NCBI GenBank assembly: GCA_964646035.1
Contig: CAZYDJ010000149.1
Coordinates: 1 to 5,873 of the forward strand
Direction: 5' to 3'
Length of the DNA: 5,873 nt
Source: CAYLMM01 sp964646035
Lineage (GTDB): Bacteria; Krumholzibacteriota; Krumholzibacteriia; LZORAL124-64-63
Part shown: positions 1 through 5,516 of the stretch, piece by piece
How the letters are laid out: each line of letters starts with the position of its first letter
Position numbering within the stretch: position 1 is the first letter of the stretch
The notes under the pieces: model-generated
The model's database searches: none
Seen by the model: the letters and a program-made list of their open reading frames with translations, nothing else
What the model was told of the DNA's origin: nothing
Made by a program: the position numbers and the translations under genes

Positions 1-237
1 GGACTGCACGAGGCGCGCGTGACGGGCCATGCCGCCGTGTTCCCGCACCGGGAACAGGGTCCATTCGGGACGTTCGTCCAGGAATCAGAGCATTTCCGGG
101 TGCGACGTCACGGCCGTGAATGAGAATCCCCGGGGCTCGGCGCTGAGGGCGTCGAGCAGATCCAGCACCACGCGGCCCACCCCGGTGGGCCGGGGCCGGA
201 CCACCATGGCGTCGATGAAGATCCGCTCAGGCTTCAC
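1..237 (-). pseudogene. Glycosyltransferase (family 4 / group 1 type), N-terminal part, interrupted by in-frame TGA; runs off the left edge
   Basis: The visible part is the N-terminal lobe of a GT4-like sugar transferase, which would transfer a sugar from a nucleotide donor during surface polysaccharide assembly in the cytoplasm. It begins RIFIDAMVVRPRPTGVGRVV, the beta-strand, loop and TGVGR helix typical of the family. Further on, FTAVTSHPEM resembles the second strand and EHGGMARHARLVQ the acceptor-side helix. The GTG start at 237 has AGGAGG (244-249) six bases upstream and overlaps the upstream ligase-like gene by 11 bases, which implies translational coupling. Codon 51 is TGA (85-87, minus strand). 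The frame stays open for the remaining 28 codons with family-like content, so this looks like one point change, for example CGA to TGA, rather than a true gene end. The rest of the gene is outside the window. Family assignment rests on about 80 codons; specificity is unknown. A base error could also explain the stop. Confidence 0.72.
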
Positions 238-1615
238 GTTCAGCCTCCTGGTCCGTTACCCGGGTCGCCGCCAGGAGCAGGCCCAGCGCCAGCCAGATAT
301 GGGGCAGATTGTATTGGGAGAACGTCAGCAACTGGAACCAGACCCCGGCGCAGGCAGTCGCGCCGAGCACGGCTGCCCGGCGGCCTTCCGGTCCCAGGGC
401 CGCCCCGAGCCGGGTAGCGGGCGAAACGGCGCGCCAGGTCCGACGGCAGACCAGGACCAGGACCGCGACAGCGGCGCCCATCCCGGCCAATCCCGTCTCG
501 CAGAGGATCTGCAGCGGGAAGTTGTTGACGACCGGCCAGGTGAACTGGCTCTGCAGACCGGTGGGATCGACCAGCAACGGGAAATGGAATCCGAACTGGC
601 CCCAGCCCACTCCCACCAGGGGGCTGAGCAGGAACGCCCGCCAGGCGGCCTGCATCGAGTAGAAGCGGGTCAGATTCGACCAGTCGCTCAGATCCAGGGA
701 CTGCAGCAGGCGCCGCCACGGCATCAACAGTTCCGCGGGCCCCCAGATCAGCGCCGCGGCGGCCAGGACCAGTGCTGCGGCCAGACCGGCGGCCGCCAGC
801 CGGCCGCGGGTGATCATCGCGAAACTGCAGCCGCTGCGCCGGCTCAACACGGCCCAGACCAGCAGGGCGAATCCTCCGGCCAGCCAGGCCCCCCGCGACC
901 AGGTCAGCAGCAGCAGGACGCAGGCAGCCGCCGTAGCCAGGCGCAACCGGCCGCCGCCGCGACCGCCCAGGCCGAGCCAGGGCAGAACCAGCAGCAGGTA
1001 ATTACCCAGATAGAGAGGCTCGCAGGCCGTGCCGCGCAGCCGGGCGATGCCGGTGAAGGAGTCGCCAAGATACAGTTCTTCGGATCCGGCCAGGATACTC
1101 GGGTTCGATGTGAACACCCGTTCCAGAGCCGCGAACCAATCCAGGGGCAGATGGAAATGGACGAACTGGGCGATCCCGTAGATCAGTTGGATAGCCATCC
1201 CCGCCCCCAGCCAGCGCACCGCGTCGCGCCAGCGGTCGCGGCGGTCCAGCCAAAGCAGCGGCAGAGCGACGAATCCGGACATCAGAACCAATTGGATCAG
1301 TTGCTTGCCGAATCGGAGCAGCGCCTGGTCGATTTCCACGGCGCCCCGGTTCAGCCACAGACCGGGCAAGGATACCAGGACCACCGCCGAGGCCAGGAAG
1401 ATCGGCGCCGCCCATCCCCGCCGCGAGCCGCGTCCCTCGCCGCGCGCGGCAAGCCAGGCGCAGGGCAGGGCGAAGACCAGCAGGACATAGGCGGGTTGGA
1501 AACCGGCGCCGGTATCGCGTCCGGAAACCAGGCGAACCACTCCCAGCCCGATCCAGGGCAAGGTCAACAGCACGGAATGGAATAGGAAACGGGTGGCCCG
1601 GGAGGCGGAGCTCAT
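227..1615 (-). CDS. O-antigen ligase/polymerase-like polytopic membrane protein (Wzy_C / WaaL superfamily)
   Basis: This is a 462-residue protein with about ten or more hydrophobic segments (for example near residues 10-30, 41-57, 69-86, 103-122, 133-152, 200-217, 226-238, 243-258, 273-291, 379-390 and 435-451). Family members ligate or polymerise undecaprenyl-linked glycans at the periplasmic face of the inner membrane. Superfamily marks are RLRGTACEPLYLGN (193-205), LLTWSRGAWLAG (236-247), an Arg before a long loop (NLTRF, 314-318), SPLVGVGWGQFG (331-342), and NNFPLQILCETGLAG (364-378), which matches the loop pattern H-N-x9-G except that Asn364 replaces the usual His. The start ATG overlaps the stop of the upstream gene as ATGA and has no clear ribosome site of its own, so it is probably coupled. 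The downstream glycosyltransferase supports a polysaccharide role. Ligase, Wzy polymerase or protein glycosyltransferase cannot be separated from sequence alone. Confidence 0.85.
   Translation of the reverse strand: MSSASRATRFLFHSVLLTLPWIGLGVVRLVSGRDTGAGFQPAYVLLVFALPCAWLAARGEGRGSRRGWAAPIFLASAVVLVSLPGLWLNRGAVEIDQALLRFGKQLIQLVLMSGFVALPLLWLDRRDRWRDAVRWLGAGMAIQLIYGIAQFVHFHLPLDWFAALERVFTSNPSILAGSEELYLGDSFTGIARLRGTACEPLYLGNYLLLVLPWLGLGGRGGGRLRLATAAACVLLLLTWSRGAWLAGGFALLVWAVLSRRSGCSFAMITRGRLAAAGLAAALVLAAAALIWGPAELLMPWRRLLQSLDLSDWSNLTRFYSMQAAWRAFLLSPLVGVGWGQFGFHFPLLVDPTGLQSQFTWPVVNNFPLQILCETGLAGMGAAVAVLVLVCRRTWRAVSPATRLGAALGPEGRRAAVLGATACAGVWFQLLTFSQYNLPHIWLALGLLLAATRVTDQEAEREA
244..249 (-). promoter_or_regulatory. 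Strong ribosome binding site for the glycosyltransferase GTG start
   Basis: AGGAGG on the minus strand lies six bases before the GTG at 235-237, inside the last codons of the upstream ligase-like gene. It fixes the glycosyltransferase start and shows that the gene was selected for efficient translation before, or despite, the premature stop. Confidence 0.7.
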
Positions 1616-2199
1616 GAGGTGCGCAGCTTGGCCCGGGCGCGGGCAAGCAGGACCGCGGTCAACAGCAACACCCCGGCCAGCATCATGTACGGGCCGCGCT
1701 TGTCCCGGGCGACTTCATCGGTGTACAGGATGCGGCCCGGCACTATTTCCAACTCGCCCCGGTGCACGGTCAGCTGGAAACGGCCGTCGGTCAAAAGCAG
1801 CGTCTGATCGATGGGATAGCGACCGGTGGCGAAGATGAGCCGCCTGCCGTCGCTGACCCCGGTAATCGATAGATCATAGGGAATCGTCAGATCGGAAGGT
1901 CCGAAGGATCCCGGCTCGATGCCGGCGGCCAAAGTGAGGCTGCCGCCCGGCCAGACCAGAGCCCGCTCGCCGGCTTCACCGACCGGCGCCCATTGGAAGC
2001 GGGTGGAATCGAGGCCGGCGGCGATAACGAGCAGGCCGGGCCGCTCCGGATGGTAGCGCCCCGGCTGATCATCGTCGGCGGCCGATTCCCGGGCGGCTGC
2101 GTCCGCGGCCGCCGGCGGCGCCGCCAGAACGAAGATCACCGCCGTCAGAGCCAGCAAAGCCGGCATCATCTTTTTGATTCCGATGGCCATGGCCCGCAA
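1612..2199 (-). CDS. Exported protein of unknown function with N-terminal signal and C-terminal membrane anchor
   Basis: I do not recognise this 195-residue protein. Residues 1-33 look like a signal peptide: basic start (GIKK), hydrophobic core (ALLALTAVIFVLAAPPAAA), small residues at the likely cleavage site. A soluble part of roughly 135 residues follows, rich in alternating hydrophobic residues (FQLTVHRGELEIVP near 141-154), suggesting a beta-sandwich outside the cytoplasm. Residues about 170-187 (PYMMLAGVLLLTAVLLA) form one membrane helix with a basic tail (RARAKLR), giving a type I topology. I chose the TTG start at 2197-2199 because GGAGG (2207-2211) lies seven bases upstream; the ATG at 2188-2190 is three codons later and has the same site 16 bases away. 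The stop overlaps the next gene's start as ATGA, so it is probably co-translated with the ligase-like protein and may assist polysaccharide assembly or export; that role is inferred from context only. Confidence 0.8.
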   Translation of the reverse strand: MRAMAIGIKKMMPALLALTAVIFVLAAPPAAADAAARESAADDDQPGRYHPERPGLLVIAAGLDSTRFQWAPVGEAGERALVWPGGSLTLAAGIEPGSFGPSDLTIPYDLSITGVSDGRRLIFATGRYPIDQTLLLTDGRFQLTVHRGELEIVPGRILYTDEVARDKRGPYMMLAGVLLLTAVLLARARAKLRTS

Positions 2200-2206
2200 T
2201 GTACAC

Positions 2207-2211
2207 CCTCC
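2207..2211 (-). promoter_or_regulatory. Ribosome binding site deciding a TTG start
   Basis: GGAGG on the minus strand is seven bases before TTG (2197-2199) and sixteen before the ATG at 2188-2190. The spacing favours TTG initiation for the exported protein. Confidence 0.6.
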
Positions 2212-2249
2212 GCACCGGGCGAACCAGCCGAAATTGGGCCGCAAAGGGA

Positions 2250-3644
2250 TCAGGTGGTGGCCAGATAGCGGCGCAGCTCCCAGTCGTGGACCTGTGAGAT
2301 GTAGTCGCTCCACTCCTCTTCCTTGGCGTCGATGAAATGCTGGAAGATATGCTCGCCCATGACCTCGCGCATCAGGGCGCTCTTGCGCATGATGCCCACC
2401 GCTTCGTTGAGATTTCCGGGCAGCTGACTGATCCGCAACCGGCTCTTCTCCCTCTGGCTCATGTCGAAGATGTTCTTGTTCACCGGTTCCCCGGGATCGA
2501 TGCCGTTCTCGATACCGTCGAACCCGGACATCAGCATGGCCGCGAAGGCGAGATAAGGATTGCAGCTCGGATCGGGGATGCGCACCTCGATCCGCGAGCC
2601 CACGCCGCGGCGCTCGGGCACCCGGGCCAGGGGCGAACGGTTATGCTCCGACCAGGCCACGTTGACCGGCGCCTCGTAGCCGGGCACCAGACGCTTGTAG
2701 GAGTTGACCAGCGGGTTGGTCAGCGCGACGAAGGACTTGGCGTGGTTGAGGATGCCGCCGATGTAGTGACGCGCCATCTCGCTCAGTTCCCAGCGGCCTT
2801 CCGGATCGTAGAAGGCGTTGTCGTCGCCGTCGGGACCGTCGCGGAACAGTGACTGATGCGTATGCATGCCGGATCCGTTGACGCCGAAAATCGGCTTGGG
2901 CATGAACGTGGCGTGCAAACCGAAATCCAGGGCGATCTTCTTGACCACCAGCTTGAAGGTCATCACCTGGTCGGCCGACCGCAGGGCGCCCGCGTAGCGG
3001 AAATCGATCTCGTGCTGGCCGGGCGCCACCTCGTGATGCGCCGCCTCGATCTCGAATCCCATCTGTTCCAGGACATTGACGATGCGCCGCCGCGCGTCCT
3101 CTCCCCGATCGACCGGCAAGAGGTCGAAGTATCCGCCGGCGTCGTGGGTGCGGACGGTGGGATTGCCTTCGGGATCCTTCTGGAAGAGGAAGAATTCGAG
3201 TTCCGGGCCGCAGACCGGCTGCAGGCCGTTGGCGGCGAGACGTCCGATCGCCTTTTTCAGGGTCAAACGCGGGCAGCCTTCGAAAGGCGTGCGGTCGGCG
3301 TTGTAGATATCGCAGATCAGCCGGGCGACCTTGCCGTGGCGTCCCTCGAAGGGAATGATCACATAGCTGTCCAGATCGGGGACCAGCAGCATGTCCGATT
3401 CCTCGATCCGGGTGAAACCCTGGATGGATGAACCGTCGAACATGATCTCCCCGCGCAGGGCCTTGGCGAACTGGCTCTCCGGCACTTCGACGTTCTTGAT
3501 TTGCCCCATGATGTCGGTGAACATCAGCCGCAGGAAGCGGACCTGATCCTTCTTCATGCGTTCGAGCAGGGAATCCCGCACCGGCTCCGAAGCTACCACT
3601 CCGTCGGCGAAAGGCCTCATATAATGGCTGGTTTCGTTGCTCAT
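2250..3644 (-). CDS. glnA: Glutamine synthetase, type I (alpha-like)
   Basis: This cytoplasmic enzyme makes glutamine from glutamate, ammonia and ATP and is expected to form a dodecamer. It is full length (464 residues; about 445 is usual for the alpha subtype), with roughly 17-20 extra N-terminal residues. Visible motifs are MFDGSSIQGFTRIEESDM (68-85), GPELEFFLF (146-154), NGSGMHTHQSLF (256-267), the flap NPLVNSYKRLVPGYEAP (310-326), NRSPLARVP (335-343) and RIPDPSCNPYLAFAAML (355-371). Arg79 lies in the FxRIEES motif that carries the feedback-inhibition Arg62 of Bacillus GS. The C-terminus (EHIFQHFIDAKEEEW) also resembles the Bacillus form. At the position of the adenylylated Tyr of proteobacterial GS, the sequence is NIF (Phe393), so adenylylation there is impossible. 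The ATG has AAGGAG (3650-3655) five bases upstream. A dedicated promoter and a leader terminator precede it, suggesting control by attenuation. No terminator is visible in the 50 bases before the next gene. Confidence 0.98.
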   Translation of the reverse strand: MSNETSHYMRPFADGVVASEPVRDSLLERMKKDQVRFLRLMFTDIMGQIKNVEVPESQFAKALRGEIMFDGSSIQGFTRIEESDMLLVPDLDSYVIIPFEGRHGKVARLICDIYNADRTPFEGCPRLTLKKAIGRLAANGLQPVCGPELEFFLFQKDPEGNPTVRTHDAGGYFDLLPVDRGEDARRRIVNVLEQMGFEIEAAHHEVAPGQHEIDFRYAGALRSADQVMTFKLVVKKIALDFGLHATFMPKPIFGVNGSGMHTHQSLFRDGPDGDDNAFYDPEGRWELSEMARHYIGGILNHAKSFVALTNPLVNSYKRLVPGYEAPVNVAWSEHNRSPLARVPERRGVGSRIEVRIPDPSCNPYLAFAAMLMSGFDGIENGIDPGEPVNKNIFDMSQREKSRLRISQLPGNLNEAVGIMRKSALMREVMGEHIFQHFIDAKEEEWSDYISQVHDWELRRYLATT

Positions 3645-3649
3645 GATCG

Positions 3650-3655
3650 CTCCTT
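3650..3655 (-). promoter_or_regulatory. Ribosome binding site of glnA
   Basis: AAGGAG on the minus strand, five bases before the ATG at 3642-3644, supports the longer start over the internal Met9 and Met30. It lies only 11 bases beyond the T run of the leader terminator. Confidence 0.75.
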
Positions 3656-3666
3656 GTAGTGCCTAT

Positions 3667-3696
3667 AAAAAAACGGCGATTCGACAATAATCGCCG
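3667..3696 (-). terminator. Factor-independent terminator in the glnA leader (candidate attenuator; also end of the coaX operon)
   Basis: Read on the minus strand, CGGCGATT (3689-3696) and AATCGCCG (3674-3681) pair perfectly over 8 bp around a 7-base loop, followed directly by seven T (3667-3673). Up to three weaker pairs can extend the stem base. There is no T run on the other side, so it works only toward glnA. It sits after the glnA promoter and 22 bases before the glnA ATG, so it must affect glnA transcripts as well as any coming through from coaX. Confidence 0.85.
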
Positions 3697-3710
3697 CTCA
3701 GCAAGACAGG

Positions 3711-3739
3711 ACTATATAGGAAACCGAAACAGGTGTCAA
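3711..3739 (-). promoter_or_regulatory. Sigma70-type promoter of glnA
   Basis: On the minus strand, TTGACA (3734-3739) and TATAGT (3711-3716) are separated by exactly 17 bases; these are 6/6 and 5/6 matches to consensus. Transcription should start near 3702-3705. The bases upstream (about 3740-3775) are AT-rich in a GC-rich region, as for an UP element. No sigma54 element or clear GlnR, NtcA or NtrC operator was seen. The predicted untranslated leader is about 59 bases and is largely filled by the terminator hairpin. Confidence 0.85.
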
Positions 3740-3791
3740 TCGGATTTTGTCGATATTGCAGAAAAATCAAGTCACTTCGCCGGAAATCCGC

Positions 3792-4601
3792 TCATTTCAT
3801 GGCGGCGGCGACGAGGCATGCTCCCTCGAGTGTCCATTCCGGATCACAGAGCCAGGCCTCGCGATCGGCGGCGCCGAGTTCGGAGTGGATGACCGCAGAC
3901 AGGCCGCCGGTCAGCACCACCGGACGCGGGCCGTATACCGCGAGCAGGTCGCGGACAGTGTGCAGGATACCGCGCAGGCCCACGTGCCAGGCCCCGGCCT
4001 GCATCGCATCCGGAGTCGACCTGCCTACCGTCAGCGGGCAGGGCTTGAAAGGCGCCGGACGCAATCTGGCGGCTTTCTTGCCCAGGCTGTCGGCGGCGAA
4101 TGCCGGGCCCGGAGCGATCAATCCGCCGGCGAAGACGCCGTCGAGCAACAGGTCGAATGTGGTGGCGGTGCCGATATCGACCACGAGCGCGTCGCGCCAT
4201 CCCCGCCCGACAGCGGCCGCGATATTGGCGTAACGATCGGCGCCCACGGCGCTCTTGTCGGGGATGTCGATCGCGAAGCCCAAGGGCGAGTCATGGTCGA
4301 TGACCTTCAAGCCGGGCAGAGCGACACCCAGGCATTCGGTCACCGCCGGAGCAACCGAGACGACCACCGGCCGGCCCGGCTCGGAATCGGCAAGCAGGCA
4401 GACCCGTCGGGCCAGGGCGCGGCGGACGGACTCGCTGCGGGGAGTGGGATGGCTCTCGATACGCCGGATCTCAGCCACGGCCCGGCTGCCCGACGCCGTC
4501 GACCGGCTGTCCGACGCCGCCCGGCTTTCCGGATCCGCGGCCCCGGCCAACGAACCGGCCGCGATGCGGACCGAACTATTACCCACGTCGATGATCAGCA
4601 T
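3792..4601 (-). CDS. coaX: Type III pantothenate kinase
   Basis: This enzyme phosphorylates pantothenate, the first step of coenzyme A synthesis, in the cytoplasm; the type III family works as a dimer and generally needs a monovalent cation. The 269-residue length fits the family. ASKHA-fold motifs occur in order: IIDVGNSS (3-10), VGADRYANIAAA (119-130, the GxDR element), VVDIGTATTFD (140-150), FAGGLIAPGPA (157-167) and VVLTGG (228-233). Residues about 17-43 form a Ser/Ala/Arg-rich loop made of a short in-frame repeat. I chose the ATG at 4599-4601 because AAGGAG (4608-4613) is six bases upstream and the protein then begins at the first beta strand; an ATG seven codons earlier is less likely. 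The start overlaps birA by 23 bases. No separate terminator is seen before the glnA promoter, so the leader hairpin probably ends this transcript. Confidence 0.96.
   Translation of the reverse strand: MLIIDVGNSSVRIAAGSLAGAADPESRAASDSRSTASGSRAVAEIRRIESHPTPRSESVRRALARRVCLLADSEPGRPVVVSVAPAVTECLGVALPGLKVIDHDSPLGFAIDIPDKSAVGADRYANIAAAVGRGWRDALVVDIGTATTFDLLLDGVFAGGLIAPGPAFAADSLGKKAARLRPAPFKPCPLTVGRSTPDAMQAGAWHVGLRGILHTVRDLLAVYGPRPVVLTGGLSAVIHSELGAADREAWLCDPEWTLEGACLVAAAMK
4473..4529 (-). repeat. Short in-frame degenerate tandem repeat within coaX
   Basis: Three units of 18, 21 and 18 bases encode ESRAAS, DSRSTAS and GSRAVA. Each contains AGCCGG at its second and third codons, and the first two also end in GCGTCG. 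Unit lengths are multiples of three, so the frame is kept. It encodes a low-complexity loop in the N-terminal lobe. Confidence 0.6.
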
Positions 4602-5511
4602 CCGCTTCTCCTTGATCTTCATCACCGGAACCGCCGTCTGCAGCCCGCTCCCGGAAATCCAGTATGTGCACGTCGCCGACCAACACCCGGCGCACCAATC
4701 CCTCCGTGGATTCGAGCAACAACGCACCGTCGTCGTCGATGCCCGCGGCGATCCCGCCGACCTTCCGGCCGCCGTCTTCCAGTTCCACTATCTTTCCGGC
4801 GAGATGGTCGAGTCGATCGAATTCAGCCCGATAGGATTGCCATCCTTCGGCGATGAAACGCGGAACCTCGGCGTCGAGGACGGACAGGAACCTGCCGGCC
4901 GCCGCCGCGGCCGATGGCGGGTTTTCCGCCGTGGCCAGGGTGGCGGCTCCGCCGCGGACATCAGCCGGCATCCCCGCCGACAAAGGATCGAGGTTCAAGC
5001 CCAGGCCGCCGACCAGGATCGGGGAGTCGCCGCATCCGATCAGATCGTGGATCAGCCCGCCCAGTTTACGTCCTCCGAGGTAGAGATCGTTCGGCCACTT
5101 CATCCGCACCGGGGCGTCGCAGATTTCGGCGAGGGCGCGGACGACCATCAGCCCGGTCCAGACCGAAAGCCGCGCAGCCGTTTCCGGCGGCGGCGGCGGC
5201 AGACGCCAGGAGAGTTGCAGCCCGCCGCTGAACCAACCCCGGCTGCGTCGGCCGCGGCCGGCGGTCTGGACTCGCGCGGCGGCGCAAAGCATGTCGTTCC
5301 CGGCCGGCGGCGGTGCCAGTTCGCCCTTCGCCGCCCGCAGCCATGATCCGCTCTCGCGGCGCAGCAGGATTCCCGAAGCCGGATCGCCGCGGCCGAGCAG
5401 GAAGTCGTTGGTCGAGCCGACCTCGTCGAGCAGATAGACGCCCGCCGATTCACGCCGAAAGCCGGGCGCGAATTCGTTCAGATCGAACCAGGCAGGGCTT
5501 TGCCCGTCCAC
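4579..5511 (-). CDS. birA: Biotin-[acetyl-CoA-carboxylase] ligase, class I without DNA-binding domain
   Basis: This enzyme activates biotin with ATP and attaches it to the lysine of biotin carboxyl carrier proteins. The 310-residue protein begins close to the catalytic core, with no room for the N-terminal helix-turn-helix of repressor-type BirA. Motifs are DEVGSTND (29-36), VQTAGRGRRSRGW (81-93, biotinyl-AMP loop), KWPNDLYLGGRKLGG (138-152) and ILVGGLGLNLD, then an SH3-like C-terminal domain (GKIVELEDGG...GIDDDGALLLES). About 15-25 extra residues, rich in Pro and Gly, separate the STND motif from the biotin loop. I chose GTG at 5509-5511 because AGGAG (5520-5524) is eight bases upstream; a GTG at 5518-5520, overlapping the nadC stop, would add three residues. 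The last codons overlap the coaX start, giving a tail (GGSGDEDQGEADADHRRG) that may lack function. Confidence 0.95.
   Translation of the reverse strand: MDGQSPAWFDLNEFAPGFRRESAGVYLLDEVGSTNDFLLGRGDPASGILLRRESGSWLRAAKGELAPPPAGNDMLCAAARVQTAGRGRRSRGWFSGGLQLSWRLPPPPPETAARLSVWTGLMVVRALAEICDAPVRMKWPNDLYLGGRKLGGLIHDLIGCGDSPILVGGLGLNLDPLSAGMPADVRGGAATLATAENPPSAAAAAGRFLSVLDAEVPRFIAEGWQSYRAEFDRLDHLAGKIVELEDGGRKVGGIAAGIDDDGALLLESTEGLVRRVLVGDVHILDFRERAADGGSGDEDQGEADADHRRG
4608..4613 (-). promoter_or_regulatory. Ribosome binding site of coaX
   Basis: AAGGAG on the minus strand lies within the 3' end of birA, six bases before the coaX ATG at 4599-4601. It favours this start over the ATG seven codons upstream and explains the 23-base gene overlap. 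Confidence 0.7.
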
Positions 5512-5516
5512 TACTG

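Noticed and set aside
68..87. TGA in the glycosyltransferase read as selenocysteine, because a small hairpin (GGAC-GAAC-GTCC) follows it
   Set aside because: The stem is only 4 bp and starts 5 bases after TGA, too close and too short for a bacterial SECIS element, and the family has no known redox residue there.
29..1585. Long plus-strand reading frame of 518 codons opposite the ligase-like gene
   Set aside because: It is a Gln/Pro/Arg/Gly-rich translation without domain character, lying antisense to a gene with clear membrane segments and family motifs. In GC-rich DNA such open antisense frames are common.
1612..2313. Longer start for the exported protein (233 residues)
   Set aside because: It would overlap the end of glnA by 64 bases and hide the signal peptide; GGAGG supports the TTG at 2197-2199.
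3646..3681. Alternative pairing of the terminator descending arm (ATCGC) with GCGAT near the glnA ribosome site
   Set aside because: Only 5 bp, and it cannot compete with the perfect 8-bp terminator stem.
2641..3687. Second minus-strand frame of 348 codons inside glnA
   Set aside because: It is the shifted frame of glnA, Arg-rich, and begins upstream within the leader without a ribosome site.
3781..3790. Short palindrome CGGAAATCCG after coaX as a terminator
   Set aside because: A 4-bp stem with a 2-base loop and no adjoining T run is too weak; the hairpin at 3667-3696 is the credible terminator.
3747..4856. Plus-strand frame of 369 codons opposite coaX and the end of birA
   Set aside because: Low-complexity Arg/Gly/Ala composition, and it crosses two recognised genes and their junction.
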